A DNA stretch of 64,000 bases, taken from Megalopta genalis (lineage: Eukaryota > Arthropoda > Insecta > Hymenoptera > Halictidae). Below the pieces are notes generated by a model. That model was given only the letters and a program-made list of their open reading frames with translations. It was not told the origin of the DNA and ran no database searches. Of the stretch, positions 62,596 through 64,000 are shown in pieces; the first letter of the stretch is position 1, and each line of letters starts with the position of its first letter. Both the position numbers and the translations under genes were made by a program. The DNA lies in the NCBI RefSeq assembly GCF_051020955.1, contig NW_027476289.1, forward strand, positions 248,001 through 312,000, written 5' to 3'.

Positions 62596-64000
62596 TTGAA
62601 GCTATATCACTTCTATCGAAAGTATTTGATGCTAAATCATTTGTGTCGCATGGATTTGAAGCTAAGCCTTCTACTTCGCATTGATTTGAAACTAAATCAT
62701 CTGATTTGCTTGGATTTGAATATAACTCGTTTGTTTCGCATGCATTTGAAGCTAAATCAATTATATCGCAAGTATTTGAAGCTGAATCATTTGTGTCGCA
62801 TGGCTTTGAGGATAAGCCTTCTACTACGCATTAATTTGAAGGTAAATCATGTGTTTCGCTTGGATTTGAAGCTAAGCCTTCTACTTCGCATTGATTTGGA
62901 ACTAATTCATGTGTTTCGCTTGGATTTGAAGCTAACTCGTTTGTTTCGCATGCATTTGAAGCTATATCAATTGTATCGCAAGTATTTGAAGCTAAACCAT
63001 TTGTGTCGCATGGCTTTGATGCTAAGCCTCCTACTTCGCATTGATTTGAAGCTAAATCATGTGTTTCGCACAGATTTGAAGCTAACTCGTTTGTTTCGCC
63101 TGCATTTGATGCTATATCAATTATATCGCAAGTATTTGAAGCTAAATCATTTGTGTCGCATGGCTTTGAGAATAAGCCTTCTACTTCGCATTAATTTGAA
63201 GGAAAATCATGTGTTTCGCTTGGATTTGAAGCTAAACCTTCTACTTCGCATTGATTTGGAACTAAATCATGTGTTTCGCTTGGATTTGAAGCTAACTCGT
63301 TTGTTTCGCATGCATTTGAAGCTATATCAATTGTATCGCAAGTATTTGAAGCTAAATCATTTGTGGCGCATGGCTTTGATGATAAGCCTCCTACTTAGCA
63401 TTGATTTGAAACTAAACCATGTGTTTCGCTTGGATTTGAAGCTAACTCGTTTGTTTCGCCTGAATTTGAAGCTATATCATTTATATCGCAAGTATATGAA
63501 GCTAAATCATTTGTGTTGCATGGCTTTGAAGCTAACTCGTTTGTTTCGCCTGCATTGAAGATATATCACTTCTATCGCAAGTATTTGAAGCTAAATCATT
63601 TGTGTCGCATGGATTTGAAGCTAAGCCTTCTACTTCGCATTGATTTGAAACTAAATCATCTGTTTTGCTTGGATTTGAATCTAACTCGTTTGTTTGGCAT
63701 GCATTTGAAGCTATATCAATTGTATCGCAAGTATTTGAAGCTAAATCATTTGTGTCGCATGGCTTTGAGGATAAGCCTTCTACTTCGCATTAATTTGAAG
63801 GTAAATCACGTGCTTCGCTTGGATTTGAAGCTAACTCGTTTGTTTCGCCTGCATTTGACGCTATATCATTTATATCGCAAGTATGTGAAACTAAATCATT
63901 TGTTTCGCATGGATTTGAAGCTAAGCCTTCTGCTTCGCATTGATTTGAAACTAAATCATGTGTTTCGCATGGATTTGAAGCTAAGCCTCCTACTTCGCAT
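62596..64000. repeat. Right edge of the array, more diverged units
   Basis: Continues the pentamer array to the window end without reaching a flank. The next marker 29-bp unit is at 63,555, a spacing of 959 bp (32 units minus one). Several private changes appear, for example TATAACTCG near 62,721, CTACTACGC near 62,821, TGTGGCGC near 63,363 and CTACTTAGC near 63,391, so this part looks slightly more diverged than 56-62 kb. From 63,555 it resembles 57,383 onward. Confidence 0.82.

Larger units (their letters stand above)
1..64000. repeat. 30-bp tandem repeat array spanning the whole window
   Basis: Every stretch I read is built from a 30-bp unit beginning TTTGAAGCTA (often GTTGAAGCTA after CATGCA) and ending TTCGC plus a short variable tail. 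With the first full unit starting at base 17, the phase is kept for hundreds of bases at a time and is moved only by occasional 29-bp and 31-bp units. About 2,130 units fit in the window. Units fall into classes by tail: CATGGA, CTTGGA, CATTGA, CATGCA, CCTGCA and CAAGTA. No spacer, unique insert, RNA gene or transposon end interrupts them. The array runs off both ends. Multiples of three bases per unit leave three frames partly open, which explains all open frames in the window. Identity as a eukaryotic minisatellite or satellite is inference; a decayed repetitive exon is the main alternative. Confidence 0.97.

Noticed and set aside
1..64000. CRISPR array
   Set aside because: The 30-bp period is in the CRISPR repeat range, but units abut directly with no unique spacers, and no cas-like gene is present.
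1..64000. Telomeric or known centromeric satellite
   Set aside because: No telomere-like hexamer or heptamer runs and no 170-180-bp monomer are present. The unit is 30 bp and I do not recognise it.

Overview
The whole window is one uninterrupted tandem array of a 30-bp unit, roughly 2,130 copies. I see no unique-sequence DNA, RNA gene, transposon or conventional protein gene, and both ends fall inside the array, so its true boundaries lie outside. The unit starts with a well-kept TTTGAAGCTA (positions 1-10), has a variable middle (11-20, usually AATCATTTGT-like), and ends with TTCGC plus a class-specific five-base tail (CATGGA, CTTGGA, CATTGA, CATGCA, CCTGCA or CAAGTA when the preceding C is included). 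GC is about 33-40% in units I counted by hand. A 64-kb array with this hierarchical structure points to a eukaryotic minisatellite, satellite or giant repetitive exon rather than bacterial or phage DNA. That is inference; nothing here identifies the species.

The array is organised at several nested scales. Five unit classes follow each other in a preferred order, giving a 150-bp pentamer that is clearest from about 28.7 to 34 kb and from 51 to 64 kb. Larger blocks repeat with periods of 300, 389/390, 779, 989, 1,169, 1,528, 2,096, 2,189, 3,060 and about 4,195 bp. Above that, 7,113-15,744 is repeated in tandem as 15,745-26,172. A stretch of about 7 kb (27.1-34.2 kb) recurs 21-22 kb downstream (49.4-55.3 kb) with blocks of exactly 390 and 779 bp missing. 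Bases 1-885 recur at 33.3 and 54.4 kb.

Layout: 1-4.26 kb variant-rich modules; 4.26-10.38 kb an exact-length tandem pair of 3,060 bp; 10.2-26.2 kb alternating 2,096-bp repeats inside an 8.6/10.4-kb tandem duplication; 26.2-34.2 kb transition into the pentamer-rich domain; 34.2-35.7 kb a linker; 35.7-42.27 kb three nearly identical 2,189-bp copies; 42.27-49.39 kb a tandem pair of about 4.2 kb carrying a cluster of single-base deletions; 49.39-55.25 kb second copy of the 27-34 kb domain; 55.25-64 kb pentamer-rich array marked by a recurrent 29-bp unit.

Because 30 is divisible by three, each unit can be read as a 10-residue peptide repeat in three frames: plus frame FEAKSFVSHG-like, plus frame LKLNHLFRMD-like, and minus frame LASNPCETND-like. 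This produces well over a hundred open frames, the longest 485 codons, but all three frames are broken repeatedly by stop codons and by recurrent 29- and 31-bp units. I therefore annotate repeats and not genes. Coding ancestry, most plausibly on the minus strand, remains open.
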